A stretch of DNA of 64,000 nucleotides from Opitutales bacterium (GTDB lineage: Bacteria; Verrucomicrobiota; Verrucomicrobiia; Opitutales; UBA2987). The position numbers were made by a program, and so were the translations under genes. Positions 16,742-24,665 of this stretch are shown here, in pieces (positions within the stretch are counted from its first letter, which is position 1; each line of letters opens with the position of its first letter). The stretch covers positions 1 to 64,000 of the forward strand of contig JAJFLU010000007.1 in the NCBI GenBank assembly GCA_021772515.1. The letters run 5' to 3'. The notes under the pieces were generated by a model. It worked only from the letters and a program-made list of their open reading frames with translations. It did no database searches and had not been told where the DNA came from.

Positions 16742-17941
16742 TTAAGCCGGTGGATTGCGGCGTGCCAGGTGGTAAATGGCTCTTACAAAGTGAACCGCCA
16801 CCGTGAACAGCGCCCAGACCAAAATTCCCTGAAATCCCAAGTAAGGCTCTCCCGCCAATAGAAAACCCAGGAAGATGGGCAGATAAATGCTCCTGCGACC
16901 CCCGATGAGCCGAAAAAAGCGGTCGAAGTCGGACATTTCATCAAGGGTAATTCCTTTAATCTTACCGAAAATCGCTCCCAGTATCTTGTCCAGCGTGTCG
17001 CAGGTGGTGATGGAAAGCCCGACAACCCAGGCCACAGAGCCTTCCGTTTGGGCAAAAAAGGCGGCCAGCGCCAGATACCAGGAATTCTCGAAAAAGAAAT
17101 CGAGAACATGCTCGATCTCGCCAAGGGGGGAAGTCATCAGCTTGATGCGGGCCAGTTTGCCGTCAACGCCATCCAGAATGATGGCAATCCAGGCGGCCAA
17201 AAGACCCCAGTAAAACGACCCTTGATAAAAAAAATAAGCGCCCACAAACCCGATTACCAGTGAAAACAGGGTCACCTGATTGGGGGTCACGGGGGTGTCG
17301 CAGAGGACTTGCACGATCCTGTCTTCGATTGGCGGATCCACATATTTTTCCACAAAATCGGCAGGTCGCTTGGCGGAGCGATCATGAAGAAGTCGCCAAC
17401 CGTCTCGCATGTTCTGTTTATCGCTCAACTTTCGGCAATAGGGGACCACTTCTCCTCGAAGTTCCTCTTCGTAATATTTTCGATTCATTCCCAAAGAAAT
17501 TCGATTTACGTCGTGAATTTCTCCGCTTTCATGGTCGAAATCTTTCAATTTCAACCATGCGGCAAGCCAATCGGTCCCGGAGCTTTGGCCTTTTTCGTCC
17601 GTAAGCAGACACGGGGCGGGCTCCTTGGTCAGAATTTTCATCACATGAGGCTCAATGAGCAGATTGGCATCGAAAACCAGCACGGGATCCCCGATTTTGA
17701 GGTCGATATCGTGCAGATGATCAAGGATTTTCGAATCTGGCAAATCAACCGCATGAAAAGCGGGCTCAATCCCCAGAGGTCGCGGTATTTCAATTGGGGG
17801 CGGAATCTCCTCGGGAGAATGGACAATCCAGGCAGCTTTCACCCCTGCGGCGTCCAAATAGCGCAAATTTCGCTCAAACAAAGACATCCCGCCAATTCGG
17901 GTCCATCCCTCACCGGGCCTTTTGAAGATTACCGTCTGCAT
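16742..17941 (-). CDS. CDP-alcohol phosphotransferase with degenerate N domain and altered catalytic motif
   Basis: A 399-residue protein built like the 13576-14808 gene: an N-terminal region that aligns loosely with the neighbouring cytidylyltransferase (GGMSLFERNLRYLDAAGVKA, VLVFDANLL) but without its AAGxGxR loop, then a membrane CDP-alcohol phosphotransferase domain. The catalytic motif starts normally (DG-KL-AR-x8-G, from residue 257) but continues EIEHVLDFFFEN, so the third Asp at G+4 is His and the spacing to the next Asp is changed. It either uses a different metal ligand or is impaired. It converges with the cytidylyltransferase gene, 9 bases between stops. Confidence 0.82.
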   Translation of the reverse strand: MQTVIFKRPGEGWTRIGGMSLFERNLRYLDAAGVKAAWIVHSPEEIPPPIEIPRPLGIEPAFHAVDLPDSKILDHLHDIDLKIGDPVLVFDANLLIEPHVMKILTKEPAPCLLTDEKGQSSGTDWLAAWLKLKDFDHESGEIHDVNRISLGMNRKYYEEELRGEVVPYCRKLSDKQNMRDGWRLLHDRSAKRPADFVEKYVDPPIEDRIVQVLCDTPVTPNQVTLFSLVIGFVGAYFFYQGSFYWGLLAAWIAIILDGVDGKLARIKLMTSPLGEIEHVLDFFFENSWYLALAAFFAQTEGSVAWVVGLSITTCDTLDKILGAIFGKIKGITLDEMSDFDRFFRLIGGRRSIYLPIFLGFLLAGEPYLGFQGILVWALFTVAVHFVRAIYHLARRNPPA

Positions 17942-17999
17942 AACAAAATCAGGCAGTTTGCCTTTGTCCTTTCACAAGTCAAGGGAAGCCGCTCAAGGG

Positions 18000-18166
18000 C
18001 CTCGCGGGCCAATAAGCTCGAACTCAACGCATAAACCTCTTCGTCTTCCTTTTCCTCTTTGTCTTCCTCCATTCGGGGGCAAGATGAAGAGCATGAGCAA
18101 GACGAAGACGAAGATTTTCAAGTGCCTGTTTTAGCTCGCTCCATTCGCCTCGCGGGCCAATAGCTC
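18000..18166. repeat. Direct repeat bracketing a polypyrimidine/polypurine hairpin
   Basis: CCTCGCGGGCCAATA(A)GCTC occurs at 18000-18019 and again at 18148-18166. Between them one strand runs CTTCGTCTTCCTTTTCCTC and later AGCAAGACGAAGACGAAG, so the segment can fold on itself. No coding frame is supported. The 300-base gap between the CDP-alcohol gene and the aminotransferase holds nothing else I can name; a T-rich run near 18190 might be part of a leader. Confidence 0.5.
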
Positions 18167-18242
18167 TTGACTTAATTTGCCGATGGGAGTTTTTTTTACC
18201 CATCAAAATAAAGTGCATACCAGCTAATTAACCGGGTTCGGA

Positions 18243-19331
18243 ATGGCGTATTATCATCATAGAAAATTATTTACGCCGGGGCCGGTTCCAATTGAAAAGC
18301 ATATTCTTGCGATTGGCTCCGAGCAACCGCCTTACAATCGGACGGAGGAATTCTCACAGTTTACCCGCGAGATAATCGGCGGTCTGCAACAGGTTTTTCA
18401 GACCGATGGATCGGTCGCGCTTTTAACGGGCTCCGGGACTGCGGCAATGGAAGCGGCGGTCCTTAATTTTCTGGATGCCTCGGATAAGGTTTTAATAGTA
18501 AACGGCGGCGCTTTTGGTCAACGGTGGTGCGATCTTTGCAAAATTCACTCCATCCCCTATGAAGCGCTCAGTATGGAGGCGGGTAAAGATCTCGATTTAT
18601 TGCAGTTAGAGGAACAGATTTCCCGCAATAAATATTCAGCAATTTTAATCAACGCCCACGAAACCTCGACCGGATATCTTTATGATATCGAATCCATTGG
18701 GCGTATTGCCAAGGAATTCAATCTTCTAACTATCGTGGACGCGATTGGCACGATTTGCGCCGATCCTTTTTTTATGGATAAGTGGAATGTTGATGTGGCT
18801 ATACTGAGTTCGCAGAAGGGCCTCGCACTACCGCCGGGTCTTTCATTCGTCGCCATGAGCGCCCGCGCGGTTTCTCGATTAAATAGAATAAATCCTAAAA
18901 CTTGTTATTTAAATCTTAAGGATTACCTCGCCAACCAGGAACGGGGGCAACTACCCTATACACCCGCAATTGGAATTCTTGTGCAACTTCATCAACGTCT
19001 GCTGGATATTAAGAGAATCACTTTACCGATTTTAATTGAGCAGCACCGAAAAATAGCAACGGAGTTTCGCGACGCCATAGCCGATCTTCCTTTCAGCCAA
19101 TTACCGGAACGGCAATCCAATGCCCTAACGGCCCTCGTTTGCGAAGACATGAACGCCTTGAGCATAGTTCATCATCTTCGCCATCATCACGATATTGAAA
19201 TCACTCCAAATGGCGGGGATCTAAAAGACCGTGTCTTTCGTATTAGTCATATGGGAGCGCAGCGGAAGGCAGATATTTTGACTCTAATCAAAGGCCTGAA
19301 AGAGGTCGTTTTTTCAGGGCAGCTTATTTAA
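18243..19331 (+). CDS. Class V aminotransferase, probable 2-aminoethylphosphonate transaminase
   Basis: A 362-residue PLP enzyme of the serine-pyruvate/alanine-glyoxylate/AEP transaminase group. It begins LFTPGPVP, the usual start of the family. The PLP-stacking region is LTGSGTAAMEA, the pyridine-binding Asp is in IVDAIG (about 166) and the Schiff-base Lys in SSQKG (about 192). The family alone does not fix the substrate. The next two genes, a PntC-like cytidylyltransferase and PEP mutase, make 2-aminoethylphosphonate or another aminophosphonate the likely product. It starts a run of three genes that are visibly more AT-rich than the inositol genes before them. Confidence 0.8.
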   Translation: MAYYHHRKLFTPGPVPIEKHILAIGSEQPPYNRTEEFSQFTREIIGGLQQVFQTDGSVALLTGSGTAAMEAAVLNFLDASDKVLIVNGGAFGQRWCDLCKIHSIPYEALSMEAGKDLDLLQLEEQISRNKYSAILINAHETSTGYLYDIESIGRIAKEFNLLTIVDAIGTICADPFFMDKWNVDVAILSSQKGLALPPGLSFVAMSARAVSRLNRINPKTCYLNLKDYLANQERGQLPYTPAIGILVQLHQRLLDIKRITLPILIEQHRKIATEFRDAIADLPFSQLPERQSNALTALVCEDMNALSIVHHLRHHHDIEITPNGGDLKDRVFRISHMGAQRKADILTLIKGLKEVVFSGQLI

Positions 19332-19347
19332 TATTTAGATTGATTTT

Positions 19348-19353
19348 AAGGAG
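19348..19353 (+). promoter_or_regulatory. Strong Shine-Dalgarno site
   Basis: AAGGAG lies 8 bases ahead of the ATG at 19362. Canonical sites are uncommon in this window, so the site supports this start and efficient translation of the cytidylyltransferase. Confidence 0.7.
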
Positions 19354-19361
19354 ACTAATTT

Positions 19362-20078
19362 ATGAAAGCAATCATTATGGCAGCCGGTGTCGGATCCCGC
19401 ATTAACGGGGCGATGGGCGACATACCCAAGTGCTTGATAAAAGCCGATGGCCAAACACTCATTGGTAAAGTTGTGAAGACACTTAACGATAGTAATATCG
19501 ATGACGTTACTGTCATTACTGGCTACAAAAGCGATCTCGTTGAGCAAGAACTGGGCGAAGGGGTTGATTATATACATAACCCATTTTATAGAGTTACCAA
19601 TAGCATCGCCTCTCTATGGTTAGCCAGGGATTTGCTTTCCGAGGAAGTTATACTTATGAACGCCGATTTATTTTTTGAAAAAAAGGTTCTCGATATCATG
19701 TTGGCTCAAACCAAAGATGCCGTTATGCTGTCCGACAAAACCCGGATCGAAGATGCGGATTTTCGCTTTGGCGTAAATGGCAATAGAATTATTAAATCGG
19801 GAAACACGCTTACGAATTACGAAACCGATTGCGAGTATGTCGGAATTTCCCGAATCGGTGCCGACTTCGTAACCAGATTTAAAACCCGGCTCGAGCATAT
19901 GGTTAAATGCGGAGATTTCAAAAATTGGTGGGAGGGAGTTTTATACTCTTTCATCGAGGATGGATTAAACATTTACCATAAAGATGTCGATGGCGCTTTC
20001 TGGATTGAAATCGATCACATGGAAGATTATCAACGCCTAAACCGGTGGATTTCTGAAAATGCAGCCATCACGCCATGA
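19362..20078 (+). CDS. LicC/PntC-like cytidylyltransferase (probable AEP cytidylyltransferase)
   Basis: A 238-residue nucleotidyltransferase: [20 protein letters not shown] with Lys completing the CTP loop, [27 protein letters not shown] (typical of choline-phosphate and AEP cytidylyltransferases), [10 protein letters not shown] for the metal Asp, and [13 protein letters not shown] near the end. In Treponema PntC is fused to an AEP transaminase. Here the same two activities are adjacent separate genes, followed by PEP mutase whose ATG overlaps this stop by four bases (ATGA). The predicted product is CMP-2-aminoethylphosphonate. Phosphocholine is the main alternative substrate. Confidence 0.82.
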   Translation: MKAIIMAAGVGSRINGAMGDIPKCLIKADGQTLIGKVVKTLNDSNIDDVTVITGYKSDLVEQELGEGVDYIHNPFYRVTNSIASLWLARDLLSEEVILMNADLFFEKKVLDIMLAQTKDAVMLSDKTRIEDADFRFGVNGNRIIKSGNTLTNYETDCEYVGISRIGADFVTRFKTRLEHMVKCGDFKNWWEGVLYSFIEDGLNIYHKDVDGAFWIEIDHMEDYQRLNRWISENAAITP

Positions 20079-20974
20079 GCGAAAATAAGTCTTCAGGGGA
20101 AAGAAAAACGACCCGGTTACGGCGAATGTTGAATTCTCCTCGACTGGAGTTTCTCATGGAGGCCCATAACGGGATCAGCGCGAGGATAGTCGAGGCGGCG
20201 GGGTTTCAGGGGATATGGGCCAGTGGATTAGCATTATCGGCGCAGTTCGCCGTTCGAGATAATAACGAGCTTAGTTGGACCCAAATTGTGGACATGCTGG
20301 AGTTTATGTCCGATGCCACCACCATCCCAATCCTGCTGGATGGCGATACCGGTTACGGAAATTTTAACAACATGCGGCGTCTGGTAAAAAAACTGGAGCA
20401 GCGGGGCATCGCAGGAGTTTGCATCGAGGATAAAATCTTTCCTAAAACCAACAGTTTCCTCACGGGTAAAAAGCAGCCCCTCTGTGGCATCGAGGAATTT
20501 TCAGCCAAAATCAAGGCCGGCACGGACTCCCGAAAAGATGAGGATTTCTGCATCGTCGCCCGAATCGAGGCGCTCATTGCGGATTGGGGCATGGAGGAGG
20601 CCCTCCGGCGGGCCGAGGCGTATCACGAGGCCGGGGCCGACGCCATATTGATCCACAGCAAGAAACCCGACCCCGACGAGGTGCTTGCCTTTGCCGAGCG
20701 GTGGGCCGGTCGTCTCCCGCTCATCATTGTCCCCACCAAATATTACCGCACCCCGACCGAGGTTTTTAAACGGGCAGACATTGGCATGGTCATCTGGGCA
20801 AATCATTTATTGCGCGCCTCGGTGGCGAAAATGTCAGCGATCGCACGGGAAATCCAGAGAAGCGAAACCCTGGCAGACATTGAAAGTCAGATTGCTCCGC
20901 TGGAGGAAATTTTTCGCCTCCAGAACGCCGAAGAGCTTGCCGAAGCCGAGAAGCGCTATTTTTCAGATTCTTGA
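20075..20974 (+). CDS. pepM: Phosphoenolpyruvate mutase (phosphonopyruvate-forming)
   Basis: A 299-residue member of the isocitrate lyase/PEP mutase superfamily that makes the C-P bond of phosphonates by converting PEP to phosphonopyruvate. The diagnostic loop [10 protein letters not shown] (EDK-x5-NS, residues 118-127) is intact, which separates true mutases from the lyases. [10 protein letters not shown] supplies the Mg-binding Asps. The equilibrium favours PEP, so a pulling step is required, normally phosphonopyruvate decarboxylase. No classical decarboxylase gene lies in the window. It is translationally coupled to the preceding cytidylyltransferase gene. Confidence 0.95.
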   Translation: MSENKSSGERKTTRLRRMLNSPRLEFLMEAHNGISARIVEAAGFQGIWASGLALSAQFAVRDNNELSWTQIVDMLEFMSDATTIPILLDGDTGYGNFNNMRRLVKKLEQRGIAGVCIEDKIFPKTNSFLTGKKQPLCGIEEFSAKIKAGTDSRKDEDFCIVARIEALIADWGMEEALRRAEAYHEAGADAILIHSKKPDPDEVLAFAERWAGRLPLIIVPTKYYRTPTEVFKRADIGMVIWANHLLRASVAKMSAIAREIQRSETLADIESQIAPLEEIFRLQNAEELAEAEKRYFSDS

Positions 20975-21210
20975 CCTGATCGAGTCGAAGACGGGCGTGG
21001 CGACCCCTTCGCCATTGTTAAGAGGAAATTAATTAACTCTTGAATATTAAGCGGAAAGGTTTTTAATACCCGAAAAATAAGACTGGTTAATATATTTCAA
21101 TTTAGAACCGCTCCCTAGCCTGAGAGGACTTTAAATCCGGAAACCCGATACCTTTTTTAAGGTCTTAGCGGATTCACGTGATCGGGGGCGGACCTATTAC
21201 AACATAGTAA

Positions 21211-23139
21211 ATGGCAATCCTTAAAACGATTAAGAGTCCAGCCGATGTCAAAGCTCTCTCCATGGAGGAGTTGACAAAGCTGGCCGAGGAAATCCGTACC
21301 CGAATTATCGAGGTAACCTCTAAAAATGGAGGGCACATCGGCCCAAATCTGGGCGTCGTGGAGCTTACCCTGGCTCTGCACCGTGTCTTCGAAAGCCCGA
21401 ATGACCAGTTTGTATTCGATGTTTCCCATCAGGGCTATGTCCATAAACTTCTCACCGGTAGAAATGGTCAGGATTTCGATAAACTCCGCAAAAGTGGCGG
21501 CGTCAGCGGTTTTCTGAGCCGTTCCGAAAGCGAGCACGACTGCTATGGCGCGGGCCATGCGGGGACGGCGCTTTCCGCCGCGTTGGGCATGGCGGTGGCG
21601 CGGGATTTGCGCGAGGGCGACGAGCATGTGGTGGCGGTCATCGGCGATGCCGCGCTGACTTGCGGGATCACCATGGAGGCATTGAACAACGCCGCATCAC
21701 AGGCCAAGCGACTGGTGGTCGTCCTCAACGACAACAAATGGTCCATCTCGCGAAATGTGGGGGCGATGGCAAAGTATCTCAACGAACTCATCACCAATCC
21801 GCTCTACAACCGTCTGCATGACGACTTGGAATCATTTCTGCACAAAATACCGGGGGGCGACTCACTCATTCGCATCGGCTCCAAAGCCAAAAAGGAAGCC
21901 AAGGACTTCATTGTCCCCTCCTGTCTGTTTGAAAAATATGGTCTGCGCTATATCGGGCCGATAGACGGTCATGACATCGAGTTGGTCACCCAATACCTGA
22001 ATTTTTGCAAAAATTTCGACGAACCGATCGTCCTCCATCTGCTCACAACCAAGGGCAAGGGTTACGATATCGCCCTTGATCACCCGGAAAAATTTCACGG
22101 AACCAGCCCCTTCGCAATTCCCACCGGCAAGGGAAAACCGAAAAAAGCGGGCACGCCACCGAACTATCAGGATGTTTTTGGAGAGGCCATGGTGCGATTC
22201 ACCCGGAAGGATCCCAAAGTTGTCGGCATAACGGGCGCCATGTCCACCGGCACGGGGCTGACCCATCTGCGGAAGGCCGTCCCGGAGAAGTTTTTCGATG
22301 TCGGGATTGCCGAGGAACACGCGGTTCTTTTTGCAGCCGGAATGGCCACCAAGGGATATAAACCGGTTGCAGCCATTTACTCCACTTTTCTTCAAAGAGC
22401 CTACGATCCCATCATTCACGATGTCTGCCTGCAAAACCTCCCCGTCGTTTTCTGTATGGACAGGGCGGGGCTCTCGCCCAATGACGGCCCCACCCACCAT
22501 GGTCTTTTCGACCTCTCCTATCTTCGTTGCGTGCCGAGGGCCGACGTTATGCAGCCCAAGGACGAAGATGAATTGGTCGATATGCTATGGACCTCCTTGC
22601 AATCGCGTAGCCCGTCTTTTATCCGCTACCCGAGAGGCGCCGGGATGGGCGTGCCGATCAAAAAACGGCCCGCCCGCCTTCCCATCGGCAAAGCCGAGGT
22701 TATTCAGGAGGGGGACGATATTCACCTCTGGGCGCTCGGTCCCTGGGTCTGCGATGCCCTCGATTTGGCAGAAAGACTGAGGGTGGAGGAGGGTTTGAGT
22801 GTATGTGTAGTCAACGCCCGTTTTGTCAAACCGCTCGATCAAGCCCTGCTCACGGCCCACGCAAAAAGCAGTCGGCTTATCGTCACTTTCGAGGACAATG
22901 TGGTTCAGGGCGGTTTCGGGAGCGCTGTTCTGGAAACGCTCAACCTTTCCGGAAGCGCAGCGCCTGTGCATCGCGTCGGCTGGCCGGACAATTTTGTCGA
23001 TCATGGCACCTCGGTGGAAGAATTGAGGGCCGCCAATGGTCTCGACCCACAGACGATCTATTCGGACATCCTGGAAAAATTGCGGCAGGCTCAAACACAA
23101 AGTCCCGGGGCCCGTGCCGCCGCCTTTCAGGTTAAATAA
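21211..23139 (+). CDS. dxs: 1-deoxy-D-xylulose-5-phosphate synthase
   Basis: A 642-residue thiamine diphosphate enzyme, the usual length of Dxs, joining pyruvate and glyceraldehyde 3-phosphate for isoprenoid synthesis. Seen: GGHIGPNLGVVELT (His 42), TPP motif as GDAALTCG (135) with LNDNKWSIS (153), IGPIDGHD, catalytic Glu in GIAEEHAV (348), STFLQRAYD, RAGLSPNDGPTHHG, FDLSYLR and FIRYPRG. The phosphate-binding Arg positions are kept, so a normal Dxs function is expected. GDA replaces the usual GDG. A 236-base leader separates it from pepM. The radical SAM gene follows after 11 bases. Confidence 0.92.
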   Translation: MAILKTIKSPADVKALSMEELTKLAEEIRTRIIEVTSKNGGHIGPNLGVVELTLALHRVFESPNDQFVFDVSHQGYVHKLLTGRNGQDFDKLRKSGGVSGFLSRSESEHDCYGAGHAGTALSAALGMAVARDLREGDEHVVAVIGDAALTCGITMEALNNAASQAKRLVVVLNDNKWSISRNVGAMAKYLNELITNPLYNRLHDDLESFLHKIPGGDSLIRIGSKAKKEAKDFIVPSCLFEKYGLRYIGPIDGHDIELVTQYLNFCKNFDEPIVLHLLTTKGKGYDIALDHPEKFHGTSPFAIPTGKGKPKKAGTPPNYQDVFGEAMVRFTRKDPKVVGITGAMSTGTGLTHLRKAVPEKFFDVGIAEEHAVLFAAGMATKGYKPVAAIYSTFLQRAYDPIIHDVCLQNLPVVFCMDRAGLSPNDGPTHHGLFDLSYLRCVPRADVMQPKDEDELVDMLWTSLQSRSPSFIRYPRGAGMGVPIKKRPARLPIGKAEVIQEGDDIHLWALGPWVCDALDLAERLRVEEGLSVCVVNARFVKPLDQALLTAHAKSSRLIVTFEDNVVQGGFGSAVLETLNLSGSAAPVHRVGWPDNFVDHGTSVEELRAANGLDPQTIYSDILEKLRQAQTQSPGARAAAFQVK

Positions 23140-23150
23140 CCTAAGAACGT

Positions 23151-24110
23151 ATGCCAGACGCTTCCGCAGTCAATGGGAGGGCCCTGGATATCCGGCAGTG
23201 GATGCTCTACGGCCCATTCCTCGCCCAATTGGTGATCACCCGCCGCTGCAATTTATCCTGCGGCTACTGTTCCGAATTTGATAAAACCTCCGATCCGGTC
23301 CCTTTTGACGACCTGGCTTCGCGACTTCGTAAATTGCGCGAATTAAAAACCTGGGCCGTCTGCCTGACGGGCGGTGAACCCTGCCTGCATCCCCGCCTTC
23401 CCGATCTCATCGGAGAAATGCGCGCCCTGGGCTTCCGCCGACGCCAAATGATTACCAATGGCTACAAATTGACTAAAGACCTTATCGAGGCCTTTAATGA
23501 AAACGGCCTCACCGATATGCAAATCAGTGTGGATGGAGTAGTTCCCAATGAGACGACGGTGAAAACTTTGCAGCCGCTCCGTAAAAAGCTCTCCCTGTTG
23601 GCCGAACACGCGCGTTTCAAGGTGGTCATGAGCGGGGTGATCGGGAGCGCTCCCCCGGCGGAAGCCATCGAGGTGATCGACTTCGCCCGAGAAAATGGGT
23701 TCATTCCCCGCATCCTGCTCATCCACGATGAAAACGGCCAACTCAAGCTGAACCCAGAGGAATTGGCAGCCTACCGGGAGGCAAAACGCAAGATCGGTTC
23801 CCGTTTTGAAGATGCCGACGGCTATCGTGAGCAACTGATCCAAGAGGGCACGGCACCATTTAAATGCAGGGCGGGTTCCCGCTATCTGTATGTGGATGAA
23901 TTTGGGCAGGTCCACTGGTGTTCGCAAACCCGTGGTGTTTTTACCAAAAATCTCCAGCAATACAGTTTCGATGATCTCAAAACCCAGTTTTACACCCCAA
24001 AAGACTGCCATGCCACCTGCACCGTCGGCTGCGTGCGAACCGCCTCAATCTACGATCAATGGCGAGGGCAAAAAAACGGGGCGCCCACCCCCGGGATACC
24101 GGCCGCATGA
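23151..24110 (+). CDS. Radical SAM protein with SPASM/twitch-like C-terminal cysteines
   Basis: A 319-residue radical SAM enzyme. The cluster motif CNLSCGYC (Cys 33, 37, 40) is canonical, followed by CLTGGEPCLH (GGE motif) and a TIM-barrel-like order. A second cysteine set lies near the C terminus (FKCRAGSRYLYVDEFGQVHWC, then CHATCTVGCV) as in twitch/SPASM auxiliary-cluster domains. The substrate is unknown. It starts 11 bases after dxs and may be cotranscribed; a role in lipid or headgroup modification is only suggested by context. It ends three bases before the convergent DUF2141 gene. Confidence 0.8.
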   Translation: MPDASAVNGRALDIRQWMLYGPFLAQLVITRRCNLSCGYCSEFDKTSDPVPFDDLASRLRKLRELKTWAVCLTGGEPCLHPRLPDLIGEMRALGFRRRQMITNGYKLTKDLIEAFNENGLTDMQISVDGVVPNETTVKTLQPLRKKLSLLAEHARFKVVMSGVIGSAPPAEAIEVIDFARENGFIPRILLIHDENGQLKLNPEELAAYREAKRKIGSRFEDADGYREQLIQEGTAPFKCRAGSRYLYVDEFGQVHWCSQTRGVFTKNLQQYSFDDLKTQFYTPKDCHATCTVGCVRTASIYDQWRGQKNGAPTPGIPAA

Positions 24111-24113
24111 TCG

Positions 24114-24575
24114 CTACTGGGCCTTTATGGTGATGGTTTTTTGCTCGCCGCGTAGAAAAATCCTGGCCATTTCGAAATCCGGCGGCCCCTTCATGCTTGG
24201 CTTGGCATCATTGGAAAATCCATATTTTTCCATGAAAATCAGATAAAACCCCTTATTGAATTTGTTGTTCAGGTTTTCATCATGATACATGGCCACGGCA
24301 TACTCCCCCAAGGGCAAATCACGAATCTCGACCACGGCCTCTTTCTCGTCGGGCTTTACATTGAGTTTTCGAAATTCTTTTCCGCCTTTCGGGAAACTCT
24401 CCTTGCTATTAAAAAGGGCCACCCGGACCAGACCGCGGTCGTTTCGCAATCCGGTAATATTTATGCTGAGAGTGCCGTTTTCAATTTTGGGAGGCTCGAC
24501 ATCGTCGGCTGAAATAGCCGCAGTGGAGAGGATAAATCCCGCCAAAATAAAGACTGTAGAATAAATGCGAATCAT
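24114..24575 (-). CDS. DUF2141 domain exported protein
   Basis: A 153-residue protein with a signal peptide (hydrophobic core about residues 7-20) and a mature beta-rich domain. Typical DUF2141 words are present: LSINITGLRNDRGLVRVALF, LPLGEYAVAMYHDENLNNKF and EKYGFSNDA. The family is periplasmic or secreted and of unknown function, sometimes near lipid or carotenoid genes. It converges with the radical SAM gene and diverges from the membrane protein at 24666, so it interrupts the directionality of the cluster. Confidence 0.82.
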   Translation of the reverse strand: MIRIYSTVFILAGFILSTAAISADDVEPPKIENGTLSINITGLRNDRGLVRVALFNSKESFPKGGKEFRKLNVKPDEKEAVVEIRDLPLGEYAVAMYHDENLNNKFNKGFYLIFMEKYGFSNDAKPSMKGPPDFEMARIFLRGEQKTITIKAQ

Positions 24576-24665
24576 GGAGGTTCGTGTTTAATGAGGATTG
24601 CTCTCGGGGGAAAATTCCGTGCAATCTTCACCTTTCAACAGAAAGGAGGGGCATAGAAGTTTGGA

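Noticed and set aside
21100-21210. Possible TPP (THI-box) riboswitch ahead of dxs
   Set aside because: CCTGAGAGG and AAACCCGATACC superficially match CUGAGA and ACCUGAU, but the upstream GGGGUGC-type and downstream GCGUAGGGA-type elements are missing and the spacing is wrong.
21211-23139. Dxs as the missing phosphonopyruvate decarboxylase
   Set aside because: Its glyceraldehyde-phosphate-binding residues (FDLSYLR, RYPRG, FLQRAYD) are intact and the GDA variant fits PVC-type Dxs, so the housekeeping role is more likely; adjacency alone is weak.
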